Part shown: one piece after another, positions 50,978 to 60,798 of the stretch
Layout: the number at the start of each line of letters is the position of its first letter
How positions within the stretch are numbered: position 1 is the stretch's first letter
Source of the DNA: Cyanobacteria bacterium GSL.Bin1
GTDB lineage: Bacteria; Cyanobacteriota; Cyanobacteriia; Cyanobacteriales; Rubidibacteraceae
Reading direction: 5' to 3'
Assembly: GCA_009909085.1 (NCBI GenBank)
Contig: JAAANX010000149.1
Span: 1 to 64,000 of the forward strand
Length of the DNA stretch: 64,000 bases
Program-made: the position numbers and the translations under genes
Notes under the pieces: generated by a model
Told to the model about the DNA's origin: nothing
Database searches by the model: none
The model's input: the letters and a program-made list of their open reading frames with translations, nothing else

Positions 50978-51661
50978 ATGATACAAATGAAACAAGTACA
51001 AATGAAAGATAACCACGTAGATGACGAAACCAAGCAGCTACTCCTCATTGACGATGATCCCAATTTAATCCTTTTAGTACAAGACTATCTGGAATTTCAA
51101 GGATATCAAGTGCTCACTGCAGATAATGGAAAAGATGCTCTTGCTATCTTAGAACATGAGACTCCGGATCTCATTATTTGTGATATTATGATGCCTGAGA
51201 TGGATGGGTATGAATTGGTAGAACAAATTCGCCAAGATGATCGGATTAGCTGGATTCCAGTTCTCTTTTTATCAGCAAAAGGACAAACCACAGACCGGGT
51301 CAAGGGTTTAAATACAGGTGCGGATGTTTATTTAGTTAAGCCGTTTGAACCAGAAGAATTAGTCGCTCAGGTGGAATCTTCCCTCAAGCAAGCGCAACGT
51401 CTCATGGAGAAAAGTGGCGGGGGGATTAATGGGAGTCAGGGGGAACAAATTCAAGTCCCGGCAGATGTTACTCTCACCCGTACTGAAACGAAAGTTGTCC
51501 AGTTTGTTGCCCAAGGATTAGCGAATCGAGAAATTGCAGAAAAGCTCAATGTGAGCCAACGCACGGTTGAGTCTCATGTCTCTAATATGTTGAATAAAAC
51601 CCGACTTCATAATCGCACTGAACTCGCACGCTGGGCCATTCAAAATCGCTTAGCGTATTAG
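50978..51661 (+). CDS. Two-component response regulator, NarL/LuxR type
   Basis: A 227-residue regulator with a receiver domain (LLIDDDPN, phospho-Asp in LIICDIMMPEMDGYE, LFLSAKG, VKPFEP with Lys) and a C-terminal LuxR-type helix-turn-helix (TRTETKVVQFVAQGLANREI; VSQRTVESHVSNML). No kinase gene adjoins it. Three in-frame ATGs, each within ACAAATGA, begin at 50978, 50987 and 51002, so the true start is uncertain. Its end overlaps the convergent O-antigen-ligase-like gene by 12 bases. Confidence 0.9.
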   Translation: MIQMKQVQMKDNHVDDETKQLLLIDDDPNLILLVQDYLEFQGYQVLTADNGKDALAILEHETPDLIICDIMMPEMDGYELVEQIRQDDRISWIPVLFLSAKGQTTDRVKGLNTGADVYLVKPFEPEELVAQVESSLKQAQRLMEKSGGGINGSQGEQIQVPADVTLTRTETKVVQFVAQGLANREIAEKLNVSQRTVESHVSNMLNKTRLHNRTELARWAIQNRLAY

Positions 51662-52951
51662 TTTGACTCCCCATCGTAACTGACGATAATGATGGCTGAT
51701 GCCGTCAATTCCAGCCAAGAGGAGCCATGCGAAAAGATTCAAGCGGAGATCGAAGAGGGTAATATCGAGTAAATTAAAAAGGCTAAGGGCGCAAAAGGCA
51801 ATAATGAAGGTCAAGAAAATAAGCTGGTCTTTTTGCCATTGCTCAGCACCGGGAGTGGGGGTAAGCTTATGCCAAATGCTCAGTAGGATATTGGCACGAG
51901 TAATGATACTGCCAATTAAGGCAAACAACAATAACCCCCCCGGAATGCCGATTTCTGCAATCAACATTAAGGGGAAGTTATGAGGATGTCCCAGCCAAAT
52001 TCCCATTTGTTCTTGATAAAGAGGAGTAAAATTGCGTAATCCCCAGCCTAGTAAAGGACGATCTTGAATTAAGTCCCAGGTAAACTGCCATTGGGTAGTG
52101 CGGAGGGTCGCAAGCGGGCGATCATACATTTGATCGTTAAGACGAGCCCAAATCGAACGCGGCACCACTTGCCGTAACCCTTGATCAAGGGGAGAAGGAG
52201 CAAAAGCTGCGCCCAGCACGGCACTGAGGATTACACCTCCCATTGCTAGTAGCCAGTACCATCGCAAGTAAATGACATAAACGATTATCACGAACAAGGC
52301 AAGTGCCCAAGCGTTGCGAGAAGCGGTCAGAAAAAGCGCGATCGCGATGAAGATTATGGCGCCGGTTAATCCGAACCAGCGCCACACCTGTTGTCGTCGC
52401 CAGCGATAGACCTCAACCCATAACCCGATGGTCAAAGTTAGCATGACTAATAAATAAGCCCCGGCAATATTGGTATACATAAATACAGAGGCTAAGCGAC
52501 CCGAGGGATGTCCTCCCGGCATTAATACCCATCCCAAAAAAGGTTGTAGGGCATCTGAGGTGTGCCAACCGAACCTCACTTGTCCAATCCCTAAAACGGC
52601 AACGACAACCGCACTGATGACCGCTAATTCGGCTAATCGTCGTAACTGACGAGGTGTTTCTAAGAGCAGATTAAAGCCGAGAAAGACAATAAAAAAAGGG
52701 ATAAAATTGGCAACTCCTAACCAGGCTTCTGTGGGATGTTCTGCTGCGGCAGCAGTTAACAATAGCCAAAATGATAGGGCGAGTAATCCCCAAGTCAACC
52801 CCCGTTTCAGTAGTTCTCGAGGGGCTTGTTTGATCGCAAGGAGCGCGATCGCGAGCAGCCCAAGTGAGCCCCAAGTCGGGAGTAAGGGCAAGATTAAAAA
52901 AAAGATTTGTCCCCAATACCATAACTGGGGGCAACGTTCAGAAAAAAGCAT
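51650..52951 (-). CDS. O-antigen ligase / IctB-like membrane protein
   Basis: A 433-residue inner-membrane protein with about ten or more helices. It has the Wzy_C-type loop with RPLLGWGLRNFTPLYQEQMG, then GHPHNFPLMLIAEIGIPGGL, the pattern of O-antigen ligases and polymerases, and of the cyanobacterial IctB group. IctB was first proposed as a bicarbonate transporter, but the sequence type fits glycan ligation. Co-directional with the YaaW-like gene, no gap. Confidence 0.8.
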   Translation of the reverse strand: MLFSERCPQLWYWGQIFFLILPLLPTWGSLGLLAIALLAIKQAPRELLKRGLTWGLLALSFWLLLTAAAAEHPTEAWLGVANFIPFFIVFLGFNLLLETPRQLRRLAELAVISAVVVAVLGIGQVRFGWHTSDALQPFLGWVLMPGGHPSGRLASVFMYTNIAGAYLLVMLTLTIGLWVEVYRWRRQQVWRWFGLTGAIIFIAIALFLTASRNAWALALFVIIVYVIYLRWYWLLAMGGVILSAVLGAAFAPSPLDQGLRQVVPRSIWARLNDQMYDRPLATLRTTQWQFTWDLIQDRPLLGWGLRNFTPLYQEQMGIWLGHPHNFPLMLIAEIGIPGGLLLFALIGSIITRANILLSIWHKLTPTPGAEQWQKDQLIFLTFIIAFCALSLFNLLDITLFDLRLNLFAWLLLAGIDGISHHYRQLRWGVKLIR

Positions 52952-53800
52952 TTATACCAATTGCCAGTTCGCGTCATCTTCCCGGAGGAGGCGGATTTGT
53001 GCTAAAGCAAACACGGTGGGAATAATACGCCCATAGTTGGTGGCAATCGTTTTCCACCCGAGATCGGCTGCTAAACAGCCCCATAAAATGGGTCCGAGAA
53101 ACGAAAAGACAGTTCGCACTGCCCCATACCGGGCAGCACTGAGTGCCATACCATGCTGAGCGCTTTTCAGGGCAATTTGACCTTGAAGTTGGGCTGCTGC
53201 TGCCGTTCCGCCCCGAATCACCGCATTTTTTGCCACTTGATAACGAGCAAAGTGGAAGGCAAACTGACGAGCAATCTGTTGCAGTAGCCAAGGACGCAAA
53301 ATAGAACTCACCGCAACCACACTACCGCCTTTCAGGAGAAAACTCATGGGGTTATTTTGAATTTGCGGTGGCAGGGGGGCTGGGGCTTTGCTTTGGGCAA
53401 GAGAGTCTTGAACTTTGGCTGTAATTGAGGCTTTTTCTGGGTCAGGAAGCTCTTGCCAAGCCCGAGTCATCAAATTGAGGAAAATTTCCGCTTCGAGATC
53501 AGTGGTGGAAAGGTCGCGAGAGAAAGAGAGTTTGAGGTAACTGCAAACCCGAACTAAGATTTGACGATAACTTAACTCTTGGCTGCGTTGCCGCAAAACA
53601 GTAAACCCATCGGCAGCCAGAAAACGAAAGCGATGCTCGATCGCGTCTAAGCAAGCAGCATGTTCTTTACTCAAAATTTCTGCGGGTTCTGGGGTGCCAA
53701 AATAATCTAGGGGATTAAATCGACGGCAGAATAAAATGTCGATGATTTGCTGGAGTTCGTCTTCTGTGGCAAGTTCCAAAGCAGTTCTCAGTTCATCCAA
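52952..53800 (-). CDS. YaaW/UPF0174-like protein
   Basis: A 282-residue protein that resembles the YaaW family in overall plan: an N-terminal helical part (MDELRTALELATEDELQQII), a middle acidic region, and a C-terminal part with hydrophobic Gly/Ala-rich helices (RTVFSFLGPILWGCLAADLG). Its function is unknown in all species. It directly precedes the O-antigen-ligase-like gene. Confidence 0.62.
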   Translation of the reverse strand: MDELRTALELATEDELQQIIDILFCRRFNPLDYFGTPEPAEILSKEHAACLDAIEHRFRFLAADGFTVLRQRSQELSYRQILVRVCSYLKLSFSRDLSTTDLEAEIFLNLMTRAWQELPDPEKASITAKVQDSLAQSKAPAPLPPQIQNNPMSFLLKGGSVVAVSSILRPWLLQQIARQFAFHFARYQVAKNAVIRGGTAAAAQLQGQIALKSAQHGMALSAARYGAVRTVFSFLGPILWGCLAADLGWKTIATNYGRIIPTVFALAQIRLLREDDANWQLV

Positions 53801-53844
53801 TGCTTTAACCCTCCGCGACCAAGCAAGCTAAGTTCCACTTAATT

Positions 53845-55365
53845 TTAATCGATCTTTTCTGGGGTCGGTAACAGTTGTTTTTTTGAGATCGGTTGGGGAA
53901 TCGAGATATCAACGGTGGTTACGTCTTCGTCTAACTGACTGAGATTGGGTGTAATTCCGTCGGAATTGCCAACGACTAGCTTCACCATTTTTTCCGGTTG
54001 TAAGTAAGTGTTGGCTACCCGTTGGACATCTTCTTTAGTGGTTTGTTTAACCCCCTCTTGAAATTGGAAAATAAAGTCTGCCGGATAGCCATAATAGTCA
54101 TAGCGCATCAACCGCGAAAGGGTTTGGGAAGGCTGTTCAAAATTGAAGATGAAGGAGTTGAGAATGGATTCTTTGGCGTATTGCAACTGAGAATCAGAAA
54201 GTGGGGTTTCTCTCACTTTTTGAATTTCATCCATTACGGATTGGATAAAGGGAACCGTCGCCTCAGAACGGGTTTGTCCGCCGGCAATAAAATAGCCAGG
54301 ATAATCGTAACGGGCACTCCATACCCCATAAACTGAATAAGCTAAACCTTCGCGCGATCGCACATCATTCATTAAGGTGCCGCCAAAGCCATTGAGCGAG
54401 CCATTTAAGACTCTTAAAGCCGGATAATCCGGGTTATCGAGGGTCCCGCCCAGGTGCCCTAATTCCACATAAGATTGGCTCAGTTGCGGTTGTTCAACCA
54501 TATAGATGCCTTCTGTTTTGGCTTGTTCAGCAGGGGGAACATCATAGTTGGGTTTTGGCGTTGAAACTTGCCAATTTGCAAAGGCTTTTGCAACGCGATC
54601 GCGCATCGCTGCCGCATCAAAATCACCCACAATGCCTAATAACATTGCTTCCGGGCGGATATAACTTTCATAAAAATCAACCAGATCTGACCGTGCAATA
54701 TTAGCTAAGGTGGCGTATTCTTTGGTTCTGGCATAGGGACTGCTTTCCCCATAAATTAACTTTTGAAACTCGCGATCGGCAATATCTCCTGGGTCATCAT
54801 TCCGGCGAGAAATTTCCCCTTTTGCCTGCTGTTTGGCTAAAGCAACTTTATCTTCGGCAAAGGCAGGTGTCTTAATCACTTCTGCAAATAAGTTAAAAAC
54901 TGTAGCTAAGTCTTTCGTTAGACAGTCAAAATTAGCACTTCCAGAAGTCGTATTGATTCCCGTTTCAATGGAAGCCGCTCGTTGTTCTAAAATTTGGTTT
55001 AATTCATCCGCTGGATGCTGTTGGGTTCCCCCACTGCGCATCACAGTTCCCGTTAGGGAAGCCAGTCCAACTTGATCGGCAGGTTCAAAGCGCGATCCGG
55101 TACGAAACAATGCCGTTCCCCTAACCAAAGGGAATTCATGATCTTCAATTAAATAAATCTTTAAACCGTTCTCCAACTGATACGTTTCGTACTCAGGAAG
55201 GGTCACTTCTGGGGGAGCAGAAAATTCTAATTCAGTGTAGTGCTTAGCTTCTGTAGTTGCTGCTTTAGCAAATAAATTGCTATTGCCTAAAACCACAAAT
55301 AAAGCCACACAAATTCCAATCCCGAACCATTTAATCGCCTTCATATTTAATCGAGTTCTTTTCAT
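53845..55365 (-). CDS. M16-family peptidase-like, inactive partner
   Basis: A 506-residue exported M16B-fold protein. From ATG 55365 a typical signal peptide follows (basic start, hydrophobic helix, cut near LFAKAAT). At the expected HxxEH site the text is VGLASLTGTVMRSGGT, so the zinc motif is missing. It follows the active M16 gene by 12 bases, so the two form an active/inactive pair, the common bacterial M16 arrangement. Confidence 0.92.
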   Translation of the reverse strand: MKRTRLNMKAIKWFGIGICVALFVVLGNSNLFAKAATTEAKHYTELEFSAPPEVTLPEYETYQLENGLKIYLIEDHEFPLVRGTALFRTGSRFEPADQVGLASLTGTVMRSGGTQQHPADELNQILEQRAASIETGINTTSGSANFDCLTKDLATVFNLFAEVIKTPAFAEDKVALAKQQAKGEISRRNDDPGDIADREFQKLIYGESSPYARTKEYATLANIARSDLVDFYESYIRPEAMLLGIVGDFDAAAMRDRVAKAFANWQVSTPKPNYDVPPAEQAKTEGIYMVEQPQLSQSYVELGHLGGTLDNPDYPALRVLNGSLNGFGGTLMNDVRSREGLAYSVYGVWSARYDYPGYFIAGGQTRSEATVPFIQSVMDEIQKVRETPLSDSQLQYAKESILNSFIFNFEQPSQTLSRLMRYDYYGYPADFIFQFQEGVKQTTKEDVQRVANTYLQPEKMVKLVVGNSDGITPNLSQLDEDVTTVDISIPQPISKKQLLPTPEKID

Positions 55366-55377
55366 ATTTCCCAATGC

Positions 55378-56895
55378 TTATTCTTGTGCAATAATTCGTC
55401 CAATGGTGCGATTATCTTCGGTAAACGTCGTTTTTGCCACGCGCTGGATATCATCGGCAGTGACAGCACTAATTGCTTCTAATTCTGTAAATAAATTTTC
55501 CCAACTGCCAGTTTTTGCTTCATATTCAGCCAAGCGTCGTGCCATCCCTTTATTCGAGTCTAAACTGCGTAGCAAACTGGCTTGCATTTGCGTTTTCACA
55601 CGTTCTAATTCTGTTTCAGAAACGGGCTCTGTTTTTAATTTTTCAATTTCTAAAGTTAGGGCTGCAGAAACTTCTTCCAAGCTATGATTCGGTGCCGTTA
55701 AGGCATAAAATAGAACCAAATTTGGAAACTTATCTCCGGGAAAACTACTTAATCCTCTTGCGGATAAGGCAACTTGTTGATCTTGCACAAGTGATTGGTA
55801 TAACCGCGAGGTTCGACCATCACTGAGTAAGCGAGAAATCACTTCATAAACCACATGATCATCATCGGTAATAGCTGGACGATGATACCCTTCAAAATAC
55901 CAAGGTTGAGAATTAAGGGTTAAATTCACTTCCCGAGTTTCACTTTGCGGCGGTTCGACTGCTGTTACTTGTGGGGGTTCGGGCTGCGGTGAAAAACGAC
56001 CGAAATAAGTATCAGCTAATGCTTTGACTGCTTCTGGATCAACATCGCCAACCATCGCAACTGTTAACTTTTCCGGAACATAATAGGTTTCAAAAAAATT
56101 ACGAATATCATCCCGAGTGAGATTACGAATATCTTCTTCGTAACCAATGACCGGACGTTGGTAGGGATGCGTTGTAAACGCAGCGCCTAAAAATTCTTCA
56201 ATCATTTTTCCCACAGGGGAATTATCAGTTCGCAGTCGTCTTTCTTCGAGAATGACTTGTTGTTCTTTATAAAATTCTCGAAATACCGGATCTAAAAAAC
56301 GTTCCGATTCAAGAGACATCCAAAGTTCGAGTTTATTCGCCGGAAAACTATAAAAATAAACGGTATAATCAGCGGATGTAGCAGCATTTAAGCCCACACC
56401 CCCTTCAGCTTGAACAATTTTTCCATACTCATTTTGCTCAACATATTCAGCCGCTTCTGATTGCAATTTTTGAAACTTGGTTTGTAGTTCTTGAACCTGT
56501 TCTTGATTCTTCTTTTCTTGGGCAGCTTCCAATTGTTGATGCACTTGGTCTAAACGCTCAATTAAAACTTTTTCTTGCTGGTAGTTTTTCGTACCAATTT
56601 CGCTGGTTCCTTTAAAGGCAAGGTGTTCTAAAAAGTGAGCGGCACCCGTTTTTCCTTCTTCTTCATTAGCGCCACCCACATCAGCATACGTGACAAAGGA
56701 AATGACCGGGGCTTCTTCTTCAGGAAGAATGATAAATTTCATCCCATTATCCAGTTCATATTCTGTAATACGGTCCTTAACCCGTTCCAGATAAGGTTGA
56801 ATCTGCGATGACTGATTCTCTGCTTGTGCAGAGGGAATCATTGGGCTACCCCAAAATAGGAAGAGACAGCTAATAGTAATGATGAGTCGTAACAC
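55378..56895 (-). CDS. M16-family zinc peptidase, catalytic partner
   Basis: A 505-residue exported insulinase-fold peptidase. A signal peptide (FLFWGSPMIPSAQAEN) precedes the zinc motif HFLEH in GAAHFLEHLAFKGT, and the third ligand is the Glu in WMSLESERF about 110-130 residues later. Long EKKNQEQVQELQ coiled-coil insertion between them. It is the only one of three M16-type proteins in the window with a complete zinc site. The first gene of the pair. Confidence 0.94.
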   Translation of the reverse strand: MLRLIITISCLFLFWGSPMIPSAQAENQSSQIQPYLERVKDRITEYELDNGMKFIILPEEEAPVISFVTYADVGGANEEEGKTGAAHFLEHLAFKGTSEIGTKNYQQEKVLIERLDQVHQQLEAAQEKKNQEQVQELQTKFQKLQSEAAEYVEQNEYGKIVQAEGGVGLNAATSADYTVYFYSFPANKLELWMSLESERFLDPVFREFYKEQQVILEERRLRTDNSPVGKMIEEFLGAAFTTHPYQRPVIGYEEDIRNLTRDDIRNFFETYYVPEKLTVAMVGDVDPEAVKALADTYFGRFSPQPEPPQVTAVEPPQSETREVNLTLNSQPWYFEGYHRPAITDDDHVVYEVISRLLSDGRTSRLYQSLVQDQQVALSARGLSSFPGDKFPNLVLFYALTAPNHSLEEVSAALTLEIEKLKTEPVSETELERVKTQMQASLLRSLDSNKGMARRLAEYEAKTGSWENLFTELEAISAVTADDIQRVAKTTFTEDNRTIGRIIAQE

Positions 56896-57029
56896 AATTT
56901 TCCTCTAGAATTTACTCGTATCGATCCGTTAACTAAAATGCAAACTTCTGTTACATTTTGTTGAAAATCGTCAACTTTTTTAGTGGATCAAAGCTACCCT
57001 ATCAATGATAAGCCACAGATCGAAGTCTT

Positions 57030-57686
57030 ATGCAAGTGTTCCGTCCCCAAGCTGCCTCCTCTGCTCAAAAATCGCCCTCTGAAGCCAGTGTGCGCGATCG
57101 CGTTCTCAAAACAGCGCAGCGTCTCTTTGCGAACCGTGGCTATGATGCAACCACGACTAAAGAATTAGCAGCGGAAGCTGGAATTGCTGAAGGAACACTG
57201 TTTCGACATTTTGAGAACAAAAAGGCAATCTTAGTGGAAGTCGCCACTCAAGGCTGGATTGAAATTTTAACCGATCTCCTCACCGAGTTAAGTGAAATGG
57301 GAAGCTATAAAGCGGTTGCCCAAGTGATGAGACGACGGATGTTTCGACTGCATGAAAATGGGGAATTATTAAGGGTTTGTTTCTTTGAAGCCCAATTTCA
57401 TCCAGAACTGAGGGAACGTATCCAGTCGGAAGTAATTTCCAAAATGACAGATGTGACAGAAGCCTTCTTTGAAACGGCTATGGAACGAGGGATTTATCGT
57501 CGGATGAACCCGAGAGTAGTAGCACAAGTCTTTTTAGGAATGTTTACCATTGCTGGATTTTCTAACGATACCATTGTCGAATCCGATGCACCGCCTCACG
57601 CGATGAAAGAGATGGCAGAAGGGATTGCTGATATCTTTCTTAACGGTGTGTTAGCAAAGTCAGAACCTGAAAACTCAGACAGTTAA
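57030..57686 (+). CDS. TetR/AcrR-family regulator
   Basis: A 218-residue repressor-type protein with the HTH ATTKELAAEAGIAEGTLFRHFENKKAIL (about 39-66 in the family position) and a C-terminal ligand-binding domain. It is divergent from the M16 pair, 134 bases apart, and precedes mutS2. The HTH region starts after about 20 extra N-terminal residues. Target genes unknown; the M16 pair is the nearest. Confidence 0.92.
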   Translation: MQVFRPQAASSAQKSPSEASVRDRVLKTAQRLFANRGYDATTTKELAAEAGIAEGTLFRHFENKKAILVEVATQGWIEILTDLLTELSEMGSYKAVAQVMRRRMFRLHENGELLRVCFFEAQFHPELRERIQSEVISKMTDVTEAFFETAMERGIYRRMNPRVVAQVFLGMFTIAGFSNDTIVESDAPPHAMKEMAEGIADIFLNGVLAKSEPENSDS

Positions 57687-57861
57687 ACCTTTATTTAGAC
57701 AAGAATTGGAAGCAGTTCCTCTCTCAAAGAGCTTAGTTCTTCCGCCAGCGCCTGGTGCTTCTTCCCTCCATAACGGTTTCCCTCTCCTGGGGCGCTCTGA
57801 AGAAACTGTATCAAAACAATTAAGATAGATGAAGGACTAGAAAAGTGTAAATAGATTTGCC

Positions 57862-60267
57862 TTGATAGAAGCAGAAACCCTCGAACTGTTAGAATGGCGA
57901 CGTTTAGGTGAGCATTTAGCAACCTTTGCCAGTACTAAACTGGGTGCCTACGCCGCCCGTCATCTTCCCATCCCAGAAAACCATGAAGCTAGCTTAACGC
58001 TGCTGGAAGAGACCAAAGAAGTCTATGCACTAGATGAAAATTTAACCAGTAGTTGGAAATTTGATGGGATTTATGATTTTGGTTCGGCGCTAGAACGGGC
58101 AGAATATAAAGGAATTTTACCGGGAGAAACGCTGATACAAATTGCGACGACTTTAGCAGGAGTGCGACGGTTACGGCGGGTGATTGATGAGTTAGAAGAG
58201 TCTCCTCAACTGAAAGACTTAATTTCACAGGTGCGAACGTACCCTGAATTAGAAAGAGAAATTAATCGTTGTCTGGATGATAAAGGGAAAGTGACCGAAC
58301 GGGCGAGCCCAAAATTAGGAGAAATTCGCCAGAATATTAAAGACCGGCGTGATCGCATTTATCAGAAGTTGCAAAATATCATGCAACAACAAAGCGGTGC
58401 GATTCAAGAAGCAGTGATTACGCAACGGGGAGAACGCTTTGTATTACCGGTGAAAGCCGGACATAAAGAGTCCATTCGCGGTATTGTTCATGATAGTTCA
58501 AGTACCGGTGCCACCCTCTACATTGAACCGAATTCGGTAGTAGAACTGGGAAACCAACAGCGACAGTATCTTCGCCAAGAACAACGGGAAGAAGAACGAA
58601 TTCTGCAAGTCCTAACCGAACAAGTGGCGGAGGTGAAAGAAGATTTAGAACTAGTCGTAGCAGTAGCCACCAAACTAGATTTAGCCACAGCACGATCGCG
58701 CTACAGTTTGTGGCTAGAAGCGAATCCCCCCCGCTTTGTGGAAAAGAATAGTAGTGAACCCATTACCCTCCGTCGCTTACGCCATCCGCTTTTAGTTTGG
58801 CAACAGCAGCATGAACAGGGGATGTCCGTGGTTCCCATTGATGTGCAAATTAATCCGCAAACGCGGGTTGTGGCCATTACAGGACCCAATACAGGCGGGA
58901 AAACCGTCACCCTCAAAACAGTAGGTTTAGCCGCGTTAATGGCAAAAGTCGGCTTATTTATTCCGGCAAAGGAACCAGTGGAAATTCCTTGGTTTGAACA
59001 AGTTTTAGCCGATATTGGGGATGAACAATCCATTGAGCAGAGTCTTTCCACGTTTTCAGGTCATATTCGCCGGATTACCCGCATTATTGAGGCACTCCAA
59101 GCCCAAGAAACAGAAGGTGAAGTCAAAGCATCTTTAGTCTTATTGGATGAAGTGGGTGCGGGAACCGATCCGGCAGAAGGCAGCGCGATCGCGATCGCGT
59201 TACTCCAGTATCTCGCGGAACGAGTACGCCTCACCATTGCCACCACCCACTACGGAGAACTGAAAGCCCTGAAATATCAAGATGAACGCTTTGAAAACGC
59301 TTCTGTCGAATTTGACGACGAAACCCTTTCTCCTACCTATCGTCTGCTATGGGGGATTCCCGGACGATCAAATGCTCTTACCATTGCCCGTCGCCTCGGA
59401 CTTGATCCTGAGATTCTGGAAGCAGCAAAAAACAAAATGGGAGGCGATTCCGAAGATATTAACCAAGTGATTGCCGGGTTAGAAAATCAACGGCGAGAAC
59501 AAGAAGAAAAAGCCCAAGAAGCCCGTCAATTACTGGAACAAGCGGAAAAATTCTATCAAGAAGTTTCCAGTCGCGCCCAAGCCTTAGAAGCCCGAGAAGC
59601 GGACTTAAAACGCTCTCAGGAACAAGCCGTCAATGAAGCAGTTTCCGAAGCCAGACAAGAAATTGCGCAAGTGATTAAGCAGTTGCAGCAGGGCGAAAAA
59701 ACCGGACAAGCTGCGCAAAAAGCCACAGCAACGGTTAATGAAATTGCCACTCGTCATCGTCCAAAACAAGAAACTCCTAAACCCAAACCCAAGTATCAAC
59801 CGCAAGTTCGGGAACAAGTGCGCCTTCCCAAGTTGAGTCAAACTGGAGAAGTCTTAACTGAACCGAACGCAGAAGGAAAACTGACCATTCGTTTGGGGTT
59901 AATGAAAATGACCGTTTCTCTGGCGGATATCGAATCTTTAGACGGAAAAAAACCGGAACTTCCGCAAAAGCAACAAAAAGCATCGACTTCCACGGCGAAA
60001 AAGCCTGCGAGTGGGGCACCAACCGTGCGCACCGAAAGGAATACCCTCGATATTCGCGGTTATCGGGTTGCCCAAGCCGAAAGTCAACTGGAAAACGCCA
60101 TTCGCTCTCAAACCAGTGCTGCACTATGGGTTATTCATGGCAAAGGAACTGGGAAACTGCGGCAGGGTGTACAAGAATTTCTGAAACAGCATCCGCAAGT
60201 AGAACGCTATGAAACGGCACCTCAAAATGAGGGGGGGTCTGGGGTCACTGTGGCTTATTTGAAATAA
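57862..60267 (+). CDS. mutS2: MutS2 endonuclease / ATPase
   Basis: An 801-residue MutS-like protein involved in suppression of recombination or in ribosome rescue, not mismatch repair. It has the lever/clamp region, Walker A GPNTGGKTVT, Walker B LVLLDEVGAGTDP, a long coiled coil with EQEEKAQEARQLLEQAEKFY, and a C-terminal Smr domain (LDIRGYRVAQAESQL; WVIHGKGTGKLRQGVQEFL). The start is TTG at 57862 because no closer ATG exists before the conserved ETLELLEW. Confidence 0.95.
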   Translation: MIEAETLELLEWRRLGEHLATFASTKLGAYAARHLPIPENHEASLTLLEETKEVYALDENLTSSWKFDGIYDFGSALERAEYKGILPGETLIQIATTLAGVRRLRRVIDELEESPQLKDLISQVRTYPELEREINRCLDDKGKVTERASPKLGEIRQNIKDRRDRIYQKLQNIMQQQSGAIQEAVITQRGERFVLPVKAGHKESIRGIVHDSSSTGATLYIEPNSVVELGNQQRQYLRQEQREEERILQVLTEQVAEVKEDLELVVAVATKLDLATARSRYSLWLEANPPRFVEKNSSEPITLRRLRHPLLVWQQQHEQGMSVVPIDVQINPQTRVVAITGPNTGGKTVTLKTVGLAALMAKVGLFIPAKEPVEIPWFEQVLADIGDEQSIEQSLSTFSGHIRRITRIIEALQAQETEGEVKASLVLLDEVGAGTDPAEGSAIAIALLQYLAERVRLTIATTHYGELKALKYQDERFENASVEFDDETLSPTYRLLWGIPGRSNALTIARRLGLDPEILEAAKNKMGGDSEDINQVIAGLENQRREQEEKAQEARQLLEQAEKFYQEVSSRAQALEAREADLKRSQEQAVNEAVSEARQEIAQVIKQLQQGEKTGQAAQKATATVNEIATRHRPKQETPKPKPKYQPQVREQVRLPKLSQTGEVLTEPNAEGKLTIRLGLMKMTVSLADIESLDGKKPELPQKQQKASTSTAKKPASGAPTVRTERNTLDIRGYRVAQAESQLENAIRSQTSAALWVIHGKGTGKLRQGVQEFLKQHPQVERYETAPQNEGGSGVTVAYLK

Positions 60268-60385
60268 TTGCATCTTTTTACCGATGAATCGGTTTTCAAT
60301 TAAATTGATTTGCTGATTTGCGTCATCCTAAGAAATGGCACTACTGAGGCTAATAACCTCTGCAACAGGGAAGTTAAAAGCAAAG

Positions 60386-60643
60386 TTATCCTTGATATTG
60401 TTGCAATAAGCGAGTTAAATACTCCACAGAAGCTCGAGGCGAAGGACGAGGTAAAGTTTCTTCTTGGTTAGCCCGTTCTATACACAATACCGGAATAGAA
60501 TATTGATAGGCTTGAAACCAATCGTCCCGCGTGGTGATATCTCGAATTTCTAAGTCAACAGAAATTGTGCTGATTTGTTCTAACTTTTCTTGTAGTCCCT
60601 CACAAAGGTGGCAACCCGGCTTGGAATATAAAATTAAGTGCAT
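60386..60643 (-). CDS. Glutaredoxin-like (DUF836) protein
   Basis: An 85-residue thioredoxin-fold protein with CHLC active site (SKPGCHLCEGLQEKL), a cis-Pro region SIPVLCIE and no further domains. Several ATGs are clustered at the start; MHLILYSKPG (60643) is chosen. Divergent from rimP. Role probably in thiol redox, exact substrate unknown. Confidence 0.85.
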   Translation of the reverse strand: MHLILYSKPGCHLCEGLQEKLEQISTISVDLEIRDITTRDDWFQAYQYSIPVLCIERANQEETLPRPSPRASVEYLTRLLQQYQG

Positions 60644-60694
60644 CATTGCCTTTCTCATGCCTCAGTCACGTTAATGTTAAACTAAACGAGAGCA

Positions 60695-60719
60695 AAGAAT
60701 CCAGCACGCTCGGATTCTT
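60695..60719 (+). promoter_or_regulatory. Leader hairpin before the rimP attenuator
   Basis: An 8-bp stem (AAGAATCC / GGATTCTT) with a 9-base loop lies in the rimP-nusA leader, 36 bases before the terminator-like hairpin. It could form a pause or an alternative fold. Confidence 0.45.
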
Positions 60720-60755
60720 GATCGACTGCTCACTGACAGCATCGTCGTCTTTCAC

Positions 60756-60779
60756 AAGTGGGTCGCGCCCGCTTTTTTT
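60756..60779 (+). terminator. Terminator-like hairpin in the rimP-nusA leader
   Basis: AAGTGGG pairs with CCCGCTT (one G-T pair) around a 5-base loop and is followed by five or more T. It lies only 19 bases before the rimP ATG. Since the neighbouring upstream plus-strand gene ends about 490 bases before, it is more likely an attenuator of rimP-nusA than the end of mutS2. Confidence 0.6.
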
Positions 60780-60798
60780 ATTGTCTGCAAGTCGGATC

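Noticed and set aside
57695-57922. 75-codon minus-strand frame over the mutS2 start
   Set aside because: Overlaps the mutS2 N-terminus and has no family match.
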